From: Rutidosis leptorrhynchoides
Lineage: Eukaryota; Streptophyta; Magnoliopsida; Asterales; Asteraceae
NCBI RefSeq assembly: GCF_046630445.1
Contig: NC_092342.1
Location: 80,712,001 to 80,776,000, forward strand
DNA: 64,000 nt
Direction: 5' to 3'
Positions 49,006-60,186 of the stretch are shown in pieces. The notes beneath the pieces are model-generated. The model worked only from the letters and a program-made list of their open reading frames with translations, had not been told where the DNA came from and did no database searches. The translations under genes and the position numbers were made by a program. Each line of letters opens with the position of its first letter. Within the stretch, counting starts at the first letter, position 1.

Positions 49006-49419
49006 TTATGCTGCTGGTGCTGCTGCTGGTGCTCGTAGGTTTCGCACCATATTCTCCAGAGCCACCACTCGAGCGCGAAGCTCATTGACTTCTTCTATTA
49101 TTCCGGGGTGATTGGCGGTTCGGACAAGTGGATGAATAAGATCTAGAATTTTAGATATTATATATTCGTGACTGGATACCCTGGAAATGAGGGTGAAAAT
49201 AGTGTTCCGAACGGGTTCGCCGGTAAGTGCTTCTGGTTCTTCACCAAGAGGTGAATTCGGTTGGTGGAAGGGATCACCTTCTTCTTGTCTCCATTGATTA
49301 AGTTTACTACGAACCCATCCCCAATTCATCTAGAAAAGGTGATGACTAATTGGTTGGTTCATTCCGGTTACGCTGCCATTAGAGCTTGAGGAGTTCAAGG
49401 AATCAAGTGAGAAATCCAT
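49006..49419 (-). pseudogene. gag N-terminal remnant of element D
   Basis: An ATG at 49417-49419 opens a frame with one early stop, then about 107 codons containing NQWRQEEGDPFHQPNSPLG and NHPGIIEEVNELRARV, ending in an Ala/Pro-rich tail at TAA 49006. It aligns with 524-1030 of element A and is the N-terminal part of a Ty3/Gypsy Gag. Confidence 0.6.
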
Positions 49420-50315
49420 ATTATCTGATCGGAATAAGGGTTTTTGTTATAAGATGAGTGTTGAATATTGAATGATATATTTGTCTTCTTGATATACGTA
49501 TATATAGCAAAAAGATTTCCGTAATTTACGGAGGAAATTTAGAAAAAGTGTTAGACAAAGTCTATTAAGATAGATATGATAAGATATAATAAGATATGAT
49601 GTGTCTATACTCCAATAATAGCAGTATGACGTGTTGAGATCATAAAATGATAAGTATGTAATCTGATAATCTTTCGATTAAAGACTTTCAATTCGTAATG
49701 GCCTATTCAAGTCTACGGCTTGAGCTATAGGATCCTTTAAATCGATAATCCAAACCCTTCTATTCTAGAGTTTCGTAGACGCCATCCGTCAAGAAAATTC
49801 AATGATAAAAAAATAATGAGAAATCAAAGATTTAAAAGTAATGAATATGAGTAGTGATGACATTATAATGTCTTTGAGATAACTCAATGACATTTTCTGG
49901 TTCACAAACCGATGCATAAAGGCTTAAAGCATATAGGTACGTGATATAACAGGGAGTTATATACGTTTGAGTATGAATAGTAACAAATATAGGAGTTTCA
50001 AAAATTCATGGATAATATTTCATGTAATACATATGTAATACACAAAACCATGATAAATGACATAGGAATGTCGAGAACGGTGTCGCATTTAAATGTGGTG
50101 GCGGAATTGAATACTACTTAGGAGAATGAGCAGAGTTCTTAGATTGGCTCGGCATTCTAAGATAAGTAAAGTTTCTAAAGTATAGTGTAGCATTTAACAG
50201 TTAAAGGCAACAATTAAAGGCACTATAGTCAAAGGAAGTTGTAGTCCTACATTGCTAAGGTACCTAATTGTATAAGGCACACATAAGATGCAATCCTGGT
50301 TCTCTACAACAACCT

Positions 50316-50327
50316 GCTCTGATACCA
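50316..50327 (-). other. Primer binding site (initiator Met tRNA) of element D
   Basis: The minus strand reads TGGTATCAGAGC three bases from the right LTR. Confidence 0.9.
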
Positions 50328-50330
50328 ATC

Positions 50331-52870
50331 TGTCACACCCCCAAAATGGACCAGGGGTAATTGTGACCAATCATATCATAACACAGTTGTATAAGCGAGA
50401 ACGACTCTAAATGAGACGTTTTATTTATTAAATAAACAGCGGAAGCATTATTCAAAGTTTTACATCATAAGAGTACAGTAAATAGAAAATGTCTTAAACA
50501 AAATGATAAATATGAATGATGGACTCCATGCAAGCAGCAAAGCATACATCAATCATCTAGTAGCAAGTAGCAGCTAGCTCAATCATCACCTGAGACAAAA
50601 CACGCTTAAAGTGTTAACCAAAAAGGTTGAGTGAAATTCATAGGTTTATAAATAATATCCAAAGTTTTAGACCACAAGATTTAGTTTAAAGTTGATTGAT
50701 ATAGAAATATCAATCTAAAAGTGTTGTTGCATTTTGTAATATCGCTACTAAACAAGTTTACCCTATGACACCTTGTACTGTCAGTGTCGTGGAATCATTA
50801 TTATGTAACCAAAGACCAACGGTCGAATGGTTAGAGACGTTACTCTCAATAGGCCTACTCACAATAATTAAGTTTGCATTTAAACGTAGCAATTAACGAT
50901 ATTACGGTAGGGATTTAGCATGAGTCAAAGCATGACAGCATAGTTAACAATTTAGTACTTGTGTCTAAGCGTAAAACAGTTATAAAGCAAGCATGTGTCT
51001 CACCCCAAAAGTTATAAAACAGTTATGAAACAGTAAAAAGTGGGGCTATGAAGTTCACCTTAGTAGCACACGAAAGAATTGAACGGAAGGACGTGACCGA
51101 GATCTCAACCTAGAGATAGAACGTATGATCAGACATTGCCTAACAGACAATAGTATATAGTACTATATTGATAGTAATGGTTCACTAAAGAATTTCCATT
51201 TTCGGAAGGTTACTATTTATGGAAAGTTTCCACTTATAGTAATTTTTCAATTTTAGAAAGTTCGGGTTAATCTTTAGCAAGACGTTGTATAACTTTACTC
51301 AAACTTCGTTGCTATCAAATAAGTCAGGAATGACCAGATGTAACCGGGGGCCCAGGATTCTTGACCAGAATCTAAGTCATGGCATTCGAGATCCACAAGC
51401 TTACCCATAAATGGCAACCTAGACATCATTCACTTACGACCGCGAGTAGCGATGAAGTTCACATGAATTATACATTATCTTTGATTAACCTTCACTTTAG
51501 GTGTATACACACAACGAATTATTAATGTACTTAATAATTATATATGTGATAATATAACCTAAGTTTTATTTAATATTTAGTTATTATACCTTAGTATGTC
51601 TTATATATATTAAATATAATTACCTTTAAATAAATACCTAAATTACTTCAAAAATAATAGTGTTTTATTAATCGAACATTATTCAAAAATGTCTAAATAA
51701 TAAATTAAATATCTAAAAATTACATACATAATTTTTATAGTCTTAGTTAATCATATAGATTAGTAGAAAAATTTAAGAAAACGTTTTTATTATATTTTTT
51801 TATTTATTTTTGTTTTTACCCTTAATGTATTCACAAAACAATTTTAATTCTACATAATTACTAAATAAACCCAAATAATTATTTTTATAATTTTTATAAG
51901 TTTCTATCAGTCTAATAACCTGTAGAAAAATATTTAAAAAAATATTTTTTTATTATTTTATATTTATTCTTAATTTACCTTCGAATTACATAATAATAGA
52001 GTTTAATTATATAATAAATACCAATTCGACCCAAGTAATTATTTTTATAATTTTTTCAGATATATATAAGTTTTAAAAACTCATAAAAAATTATATATAT
52101 TTTATTTTTGGTTAAAAGTATTTATTACGAATTTTACATTGTTTTTACGTTTAAACACTACATAATTCGTATTTAATTATAAATAATATTCCATAAATTA
52201 TCAAAATTATTTTTATGCATCATAACACTTATAATACTAATTATAACATATAAACATAATTAATTTCGAATTTTACAAAGAATATACAATAAATATAAAT
52301 ATAAATGACAATATTGAAAAAAATTAATAAAAATAGAAAGTACCTCAAATTTTCTTGAAGGTTTTGAGAGAATAACTTAAGTTTTTGTATTTAGCAAGAA
52401 AAAATGAATGAAGAGCCATGTATTTATAGGTAAAAAATGGTTGGTGAAAAGAAAAAAAATAATAAAATAAAGGTGCCAATTTTGATAAAATAATAAAAAC
52501 ATGTTAAAAATGTTTTTAATAAGTTTTTGTTTTTGAAAATATTTAGTCAAAATTCATGGGCTCATTATTTAATTTATAAAAAAAATCTTATTTCTTTATA
52601 TTTTTATTTTTTTTATAAGCTAAAAATATATATAATGATTAAAATAACTTATCATTTAATTAATAATTATGTTACATATAGTTTTAAATATAATACGCAT
52701 TAATATTAACTAAAGTTATTTTATATAATTAGTGTAAACTTTAGTTAACAGAACATGTTGACTAAAAATAAATATTTGATCAACGTCGAATTTAATTATA
52801 TATTACGTATGGATAACAACCCTATAGTCAAATTAGTCAATTCAGGTATGGAAATATGAGGGTTGTTATA
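50331..52870 (-). repeat. 5' LTR of element D (right copy)
   Basis: A 2540-bp copy of 43471-46011; the 5' LTR by PBS position. The plus-strand edges are TGTCACACCCCC and GGGTTGTTATA. Confidence 0.9.
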
Positions 52871-52880
52871 CAGGTAGTGC

Positions 52881-55800
52881 ATGCCACATACGCGTTCTTC
52901 TAATTCTCCGATTCTTCAACCATTTGACGAACCCGAAAGAGAGTTATTCAGGGCGTTAAGTCAAGAGCAACAGTCTACAGTGGATTCATCTTCTTCTTCG
53001 AGTGCTAATATAATTAATTTGGGTAGTAGTTCTGAGACTGTGGTGCCCGATACACCACCTGAAATCAGAGAAGAAGAAGAATCTTACGTTTCCTTAGATA
53101 TTTTCGAGACTGAAGAGATGGCTGAACAACCAAATCATCCTCAGACTATGGCAGAAAAGTTGAAGTCCACCCGAGCTGGCCAAGGCAATTCGATTACTCA
53201 ACCAAACATCACTCAGCCTTTCAAAATCACATGACCAATTCTGAGTTTGATAGCTACTGATTGCCAATTTCATGGCAAGGATAGTGAGGATGCAAACGAG
53301 CATCTTCGTGTTTTCAATGATGTTTGCAACTTGTTCAAGCTGAATCAGGTTGCCGATACTTCGATCAAGAGAAAGTTTTTTCCCTGGACTCTTAAGGGAG
53401 AAGCTGAGCGATGGTTAGATAAGCAATCAGAGGGAACGATTACCTCTTGGGAAGTTTTGGTGGATAAGTTTTTATCAAAGTTTTTCCCTGCGTCTCGAGC
53501 TGCTAGACTTCAAGCAGAAATTTCACAATTCAGGCAAAAGAGCAGTGAGACATTATTTGATTCTTGGGACCGTTATGCTAATATGTTACGCTCGTGTCCT
53601 CAACAAGGGTTGAATGATTTACAAAAGGTCCAGATTTTCTACAAGGGGTGTGACATACCAACTCGCCAGAGTATTGATCAAGCAGCAGGTGGAACTTTAA
53701 GGATAAGACAGAAGAAGAGGCGTTAGAGATCATTGAAAAGCAAGCTGCCTACACTCATGAATGGCATCAAGATCATGAGTCAACCCGTTCAGCGTCAGTT
53801 AAGAGAACCAAAACCACTGGTACGTATGATTATTTTGGGTCTATTAATGCTAAGTTAGACAAATTTGGTAGACACTTGGAGAAGTTGGAAAAGGACATGC
53901 TCAGTTTAGGAATTTCAACAATACCTATAATCCTCAAGGTAATCAAGGTTCGAGGTTCCATCGAGGATCTAGTGGAGGATATTAACAGCAAGCTCCCGGG
54001 TATTTTCAGAAACCCTGAGCCGAAGAGAAAAAGTCCAACCTTGAAGCTATGATCGAAAAGCTTGTGATGTCTCAAACTCAGCTTGTTACTACTGTTACTC
54101 AAAACAATGAGAAGAATGATCAAATGTTTTGAAATCAAGCGGCTATTCAGAATTTAGAGAAACAAATTGGTCAGCTTGCTAATCAGAGTAATGAGAAGAA
54201 ACCGGGGGAGTTACCGAGCAAAACAGATACTAACCCGAAGAATGGGCACGTTAATGCTATCACCACCCGAAGTAGTTTAGCATATGATTCACCACACAAG
54301 CCCGATGAGTATGATTTGCGAGTGCCGTTAGCTAAGGATAGTGAACCGGTTGTTGTTAGTGAACTGGAGGGGGAAAAGGAGTCAGAACAAGTGATTGAGA
54401 AAGTTGTAAGGGTACCAGATACCGTTGCTGTGAAACCGGTAGTTAAAGAGTATCAACCACCGCTCCCATTTCCAAGGAAGTAGAGATTGGAGAAGCTTGA
54501 GGCGGAAAAGTCCAAGTTCATGGACGTGATTAAAAAAGTTAACATAAATATGCCTTTTATTGATGTGATTGCAGGTATGCCAAAGTATGCAAGGTTTCTG
54601 AAGGATTTGCTGACTAACAGGAAGAAGCTGGAGGACGTGTCTTCAGTCAGGTTGAATGCCGCATGCTCAGCGGTAGTTGCAAACAAGCTTCCCGAGAAGC
54701 TTGAGGATCCTGGGAGTTTTACCATTCCTTGTTTACTTGGTAATTTGGATTGTGTGATGGCGTTGGCAGATTTGGGGGCTAGCATAAATTTAATGCCTTA
54801 TTATATTTATTTACAGCTAGACCCCGGGGATTTAAAACCCATGCGTATGGCTATTCAGCTAGCTGACCGCTCTATTAAATTCCCTAGTGGAATTATCGAG
54901 AATATGCTAGTTAAGACCGGGTCGTTGGTTTTCCCGGCTGATTTCGTGTTTTTGGATATAGAAGTAGATGAAAGGATTCCACTTATTTTGGGTCGGCCAT
55001 TTTTCAATACTGCTAGGTGTATCATCGATGTTTATGGCCAAAAGTTGACCCTTAGGATAGATGACTTGAGTGCAACATTCTAAATCGACCATGCTTTAAA
55101 GTACCCTGCCTACACTGATGATACATGTTATTTTCTTAACACTGTGGATGTCCAGTCTGAGTTTTTGCAGGAATTCCCAGAGTTACAGGGTTTCGGAGAA
55201 TGCTCCTTGGTTGAAATTGATGAGGTGTTGCAGGTTGAGGAGGTGGATATTTTAACCACCTTGATGGAGAACGGCTATGAGCCGACTGAGGAGGAGTTCA
55301 AAGAACTCGAACGTGATGTGGATTATCGGAGTAAGTATTCAATTGAAGAACCTCCCGAGTTAGAATTGAAGCCACTTCCAGATCATTTGGAATACGCTTA
55401 TTTGCAGGAGGAATCTAAGCTCCCGGTAATTATTTATTCTTCTCTTACTACAGGTCAGAAAACTGAACTTGTGACCATGCTAAAGGCCCACAAACCGACC
55501 ATTGCGTGGAAAATTCATGACATCAAGGGTATTAGTCCCTCCTATTGCACCCACAAAATTCTAATGGAGGATAACTCCAAACCTGTGGTGCAACGTCAAA
55601 GGAGGTTGAACCCGCACATGCAAGATGTCGTGAAGAAAGAGATCATTAAGCTCCTCGATGCAGGTCTGATTTACCCAATTTCTGACAGTCCGTAGATTAG
55701 CCCGGTACACTGTGTACCTAAGAAAGGTGGTATGACTGTTACCACCAATGATAAAAATGATTTAATTTCCACTCGGACTATCAAGGGGTGGCGTGTTTGT

Positions 55801-58268
55801 ATTGACTATCATAAGTTGAACGACGCCACACGCAAAGATCACTTCCCGTTACCTTTCATGGATCAAATGCTAGAGAGGTTGGCGGGAAACAGCTTTTATT
55901 GTTTTCTTGATGGTTTTTCGGGCTATTTTCAAATTCCTATCTCGCCCGAGGACCAAGAGAAAACAACTTTCACGTGCCCGTATGGCACATTCTCATACCG
56001 TCGCATGCCCTTTGGCCTTTGTAACGCTCCGGCCACTTTTCAAAGGTGCATGATGGCCATATTCCATGATATGATAGAAGATTGCATGGAGGTGTTCATG
56101 GATGACTTTTCGGTCTTCGGTGACACTTTCGATTCATGCCTTCTTAATTTAGAGTGGATGTTGGTAAGGTATGAGAAATCTAATCTTGTGCTCAACTGGG
56201 AAAAGTGTCATTTCATGGTATAAAGGGGCATAGTTCTCGGGCACAAGATTTCTAGGAACGGTATTGAGGTAGATCCCACAAACGTAACAGCTATTAAGAA
56301 CCTTCCACCTCCTACCGATGTTAAGGGTGTTCGGAGTTTTCTCAGGCACGCTAGTTTTTACCGGCGGTTCATAAAGGATTTTTCTAAAATCGCTAACCCG
56401 ATGAACAAACTCCTCGAAAAGGACACACCTTGGAATTTCTCTGAAGAGTGCCAAAAGGCATTCGAACTTCTTAAGGAGAAACTCATCAATGCACCCATCA
56501 TAATTGCTCCGAATTGGTCCCTTCCGTTCGAGCTTATGTGATATGCATATGATTTTGCTGTTGGCTCTGTTTTAGGCCAAAGGGTCGAGAAACATTTCCA
56601 ACCCATCTATTATGCAAGCAAGACCTTGCAGGGAGCACAGTTGAATTATACTACCACTGAAAAAGAGCTCCTTGCGGTGGTCTTTTCGTTTGATAAGTTC
56701 CGGTCCTACTTAGTCTTATCTAAGACTATAGTCTTTACGGACCATTCTGCTCTAAAGTACCTTTTCGCCAAACCGGATGCCAAACCTCGACTGCTTAGAT
56801 GGATCTTGCTTTTGCAAGAATTCGATATCGAGATCCGGGATAAGAAGGGTGCCGAGAATCTTGCGGTCGACCACTTATCTAGACTCGAGAATCCAAATCT
56901 CGAAGTCCTTCATGAGTCGAGCATCCATGATGATTTTCCCGATGAATATCTCATGAAGATGGACAAGGTGGACGAGCCATGGTATGTGGACATTGCTAAT
57001 TATCTCGTGGGGAAATTCTTGGAAAAAGGGTGGTCACATCAAAAGAGGAAGAAATTCTTCAGTGACCTTAAATACTATTTCTGGGAGGATCCCTATCTTT
57101 TTCATTGTTGTCCCGATGGGGTTATCCGCCGGTGTGTTTCCGGTGAAGAGTGTATGCGAATTTTAACCGAGTGCCATAGTGGGCCTACCGGTGGGCATTT
57201 TGGACCCCAAATCACTGGGCGTAAGGTCTATGATGCCGGCTTCTTTTGACCGACAATCTTCAAAGATGCCCACCTGATTTGTAAATCATGCGATTCTTGT
57301 TAAAGAGTCGGTAAAGTCACCAAACGGGATGAGATGCCTCAACAAAGCATCCAAGTGTGCGAGGTATTTGATGTTTGGGGAATTGACTTTATGGGGCCAT
57401 TTCCGAAATCTCATAATTATAGTTACATACTCGTCGCCATTGACTACGTGTCTAAATGGGCCGAAGCGCAAGCTTTAGCCACAAACGATGCACGAGTTGT
57501 GATTTCTTTCCTTCAGCGTTTATTCTCTCGATTTGGAACTCCTAAAGCATTAATTAGCGATAGGGGTACTCATTTTTGTAACGCTCAAATGGAGAAGGTA
57601 TTGAAGCGATATGGAGTTCTCCATAAAGTTTCTACTTCATACCATCCCCAGACGAGCGGACAAGTTAAGAATACCAATCAAGCTCTTAAAGGAATTCTTG
57701 AGAAAACTGTGGGGTCGAATCCGAAGGAGTGGGCGAATAAGCTCGATGAAGCTTTGTGGGCATTTCGAACCGCCTACAAAACACCGATTGGTACCACTCC
57801 TTATCGGTTGGTTTATGGAAAAGTGTGCCATCTCCCATTAGAGATTGAGCATAAGGCGATGTGGGCACTTAAAAAGTGCAATTTGGATTTAAAGGAAGCC
57901 GGACGCTAAGGGCGGGGCAATTGAATGAGCTTGGTGAATTACGCCTTGATGCGTATGAAAATTCGTTGATTTATAAGGAGAAAACCAAGCAATGGCATGA
58001 TAGAAGTTTAAAGGGTCCGAAAGAGTTTAATGAGGGTGATCGAGTGCTTTTGTTTAACTCTAGATTGAAGCTTTTACCGGGAAAACTTAAGTCCCGATGG
58101 ACGGGACCATTTGAGGTTGTTAAGGTGTACCCATACGGTGCGATTGAGTTGAAAAATGCGAGTGGTACTACCTTTAAGGTTAACGGATATCGAGTTAAGA
58201 AATATTTCGATGGTCCGTTGGAGATTGATGATGGGGTTCACGTTGAACCCGATCCTAACGTCACTTGA
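52881..58268 (+). pseudogene. Broken Athila gag-pol of element C
   Basis: It starts ATG CCA CAT ACG CGT at 52881, five bases after the element D target duplication. Gag (52881 to about 54480) has a retrotransposon-gag core with LKGEAERWL and FLSKFFP. Protease (about 54700-55080) has ALADLGASINLMP. RT (55700-56220) has MPFGLCNAPATFQRCM and FMDDFSVFG. RNase H (56540-56890) has [16 protein letters not shown]. Integrase (57060-58000) has a broken HHCC finger, DFMGPFPKS and ISDRGTHF; the position of the third catalytic acid reads Lys in GQVKNTN. Breaks: TGA 53232, a frame change near 53700, TGA about 54129, TAG 54481, TAA 55081, TAG 55693, TAA 56221, TGA 56539, TGA 57247, TAA 57301, and a frame change near 57900. 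Not functional. Confidence 0.9.
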
Positions 58269-58461
58269 AGTTGGGGACGAGTCTTGTGAATGACTCGGTA
58301 ATAAACTTCACATTGTTGTAGAGTTTGCATGTTTTTGTGCTTGTTTGATAATATGTGCAATGTGATCGTGCTCGGATTTTTGTTTGGGGTGTTTATTGGT
58401 TTTTAGGTTGAGAAATTGGGTTAAAATGGCTTAAAATTGCGAAATTCTGGGTTATCAGCAC

Positions 58462-58675
58462 TTGGAGCGCCGCTCCAAACCTTTGAGCGCCGCTCAGATT
58501 GTACGTACATGATGTGCCGGATTGTTGAAACCCCTTGACATGATTTTGCTGCCTAATGGAGCGTCGCGCGACACTTTGGAGCGCCGCGCAATGATTTTGA
58601 GCGCCGCGCCACACCTGGAGCGCCGCTTCGTTTCACTGTCGGGCAGGCTGTTTTGATTTTAAATATATAAAAAAA
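58462..58675 (+). promoter_or_regulatory. Putative internal promoter of element C with six palindrome units
   Basis: GGAGCGCCGCTCC-type units lie at 58462-58478 and 58483-58496, with variants at about 58558, 58578, 58598 and 58617. TTTTAAATATATAAAAAAAC follows at about 58655-58675. Downstream is a pyrimidine-rich leader and the ATG at 58848. The same motif sits upstream of the TATA box in this element's 5' LTR. Promoter function is inferred. Confidence 0.5.
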
Positions 58676-58847
58676 CAAATTTTTTCAACCACACAAAAAT
58701 AGGAGGCGGGTTCCAGCTTATTTTACACTCAAACCTTCTTATTCCATCTCTTCTATCTAATTTTCTACACCTACAAATCCTTAGATCTAAAAACCCTAAA
58801 TTCCTAAACTTCAATTTCTTGTCTAATTACTTCTACATCTTGCAAGA

Positions 58848-60186
58848 ATGGCTCCCCCTAAGGTCTGAATTTATTTTCTATCTTGCTAATTTCATCTAAT
58901 TATGTGTAGTTACTTGCTTAATCTTTGATTTACATGATAAATTAGTGTGGGGTTTGTCTAATTGGGGTTTTGTCTTCTAATTAGTGATGGGTTTTGTTAG
59001 ATTATGATTGTATGCTTTGATTTCATGATTAATTTTGTGTTTTTAGAAGTCATACTTGAACCTAGGGTTTGTGTGTTTGAGAATCCGAATTTGTAAGTCA
59101 TAGAAGAGTTACTTGCTTGAAATTGATTTTGATCTTGAATTGTTGATATGTTTTTGAGCTAGTGTGGGGTTGTGTTCATATGGGCGGGTCATATTGGTTT
59201 GAATGACATGTGCTATCTTTGGTTTGTTTATTTATGATGCCATGGTAGAGGGAACATAACATATGTTTTGTGATGTGATGAGTATTGTGTTAGTGGTAAT
59301 TTGAATTGGTGAAAGTTAGCAAACATGATGAACTTTATTAGATTTGTGGAAGTTAAAAGAGTTATGTGTAATCATGTTTGTCATGTTTTGGTTGTGTTGT
59401 TATGAGAGTATGGTTGTTATGTTCTATGTTTTAAGAGATAATGCAATATGTTTAGATTTGAGCTCTTGGCATGTTTACATGTGTTACTTGGTTATATGAG
59501 TATGGTTGAGTGTCTTTAAGGTAGATTTACATGTAACATGGTTTGATTGTGATGGGTATTTGGTGCTTATTATTTTGACTAATACTAACTTTTGAGTTTG
59601 GTGTTTTGTTTTCTTTATTTGTTTCATGTGTGTAGAGATCGAGAGGAAACACAGAGCAACCACGACAACCAACAAATAACCCAGAACTTTGGTTGTCCCA
59701 AATCGCTAATGATGAGGAATTAGAATAACGTTTTACGATAGTTAGCGCCCGTCCGATTGAACGAACATATTATTTGGATTGGACGCAACTTACAGCGTTG
59801 GGTAATAATATTGTTAGAACATTGCGTCAGTATTTGTGGGTGACATATGCGGGTCAAGAGTTGAGGCCATACGAAAGGTTATTTGAAATTCGTGAAGATA
59901 TTTTTGAATAGTTGACTATCGAGTTCTTTTCAACGGTGAATTGTCGACCGCGAGCCTCTCCGACCGAGGCAGATTTCTTGACATTCAGGTTAGGCAGGTT
60001 AGAGCGTAGCATGAGTAAGATTGGGGTAGCTCGAGCGTTAGATTTGTATCCCGAGTTGAATGTGAATGATTTAAAGTGGTTTTTGATTCAGTGTAAGGTG
60101 TTTGGGCAAGAAGCCTTTAGTGAGAGTGATTATTGGCCAACAGTGGCGAAGGAAACCGCGGGTCCGTTTAGTTCAAGTAGAAGTGT
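58848..60186 (+). pseudogene. Spliced env-like ORF remnant after pol, element C
   Basis: Exon 1 (58848-58862) encodes only MAPPK and ends AAG|GTCTGA. A T-rich intron of 773 bp (58863-59635) ends TGTGTGTAG. Exon 2 (59636 onwards) continues in phase with RSRGNTEQPRQP, giving a basic N-terminus. Its body includes IEFFSTVNCRPRAS, FLTFRLGRLERSMS and DLKWFLIQCKVFGQEAF, a block I recognise from Athila-type ORFs of unknown function. It has TAA near 59726 and TAG near 59909 in frame and is cut by element E at 60187. The exon structure is my reading of the splice signals. Confidence 0.55.

Larger units (their letters stand above)
43471..52870 (-). mobile_element. Element D: non-autonomous chromovirus derivative, 9.4 kb
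   Basis: Two nearly identical LTRs (43471-46011 and 50331-52870) lie inside a perfect TSD CAGGT (43466-43470 and 52871-52875). The PBS is at 50316-50327 (minus). In the minus sense the LTR starts TATAAC and ends GTGTGACA, so the termini are TA...CA rather than TG...CA. The 4.3-kb interior has a gag remnant and a trace of a chromodomain end but no RT, RNase H or integrase, so it would have depended on another element's enzymes. It sits between the leader and gag start of element C. Confidence 0.9.
41810..60186 (+). mobile_element. Element C: Athila-type Ty3/Gypsy retrotransposon
   Basis: Order along the plus strand: 5' LTR (41810 to about 43304), tRNA-Asp-type PBS (43314), leader, insertion of element D (43471-52870), broken gag-pol (52881-58268), a GC-rich palindrome cluster with a TATA-like site (58462-58675), and a spliced env-like ORF remnant (58848-60186). 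The env-like ORF is interrupted by element E, so the 3' LTR lies beyond the window. The DLGA protease motif, the PBS type and the extra ORF after pol are Athila traits. Confidence 0.8.
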
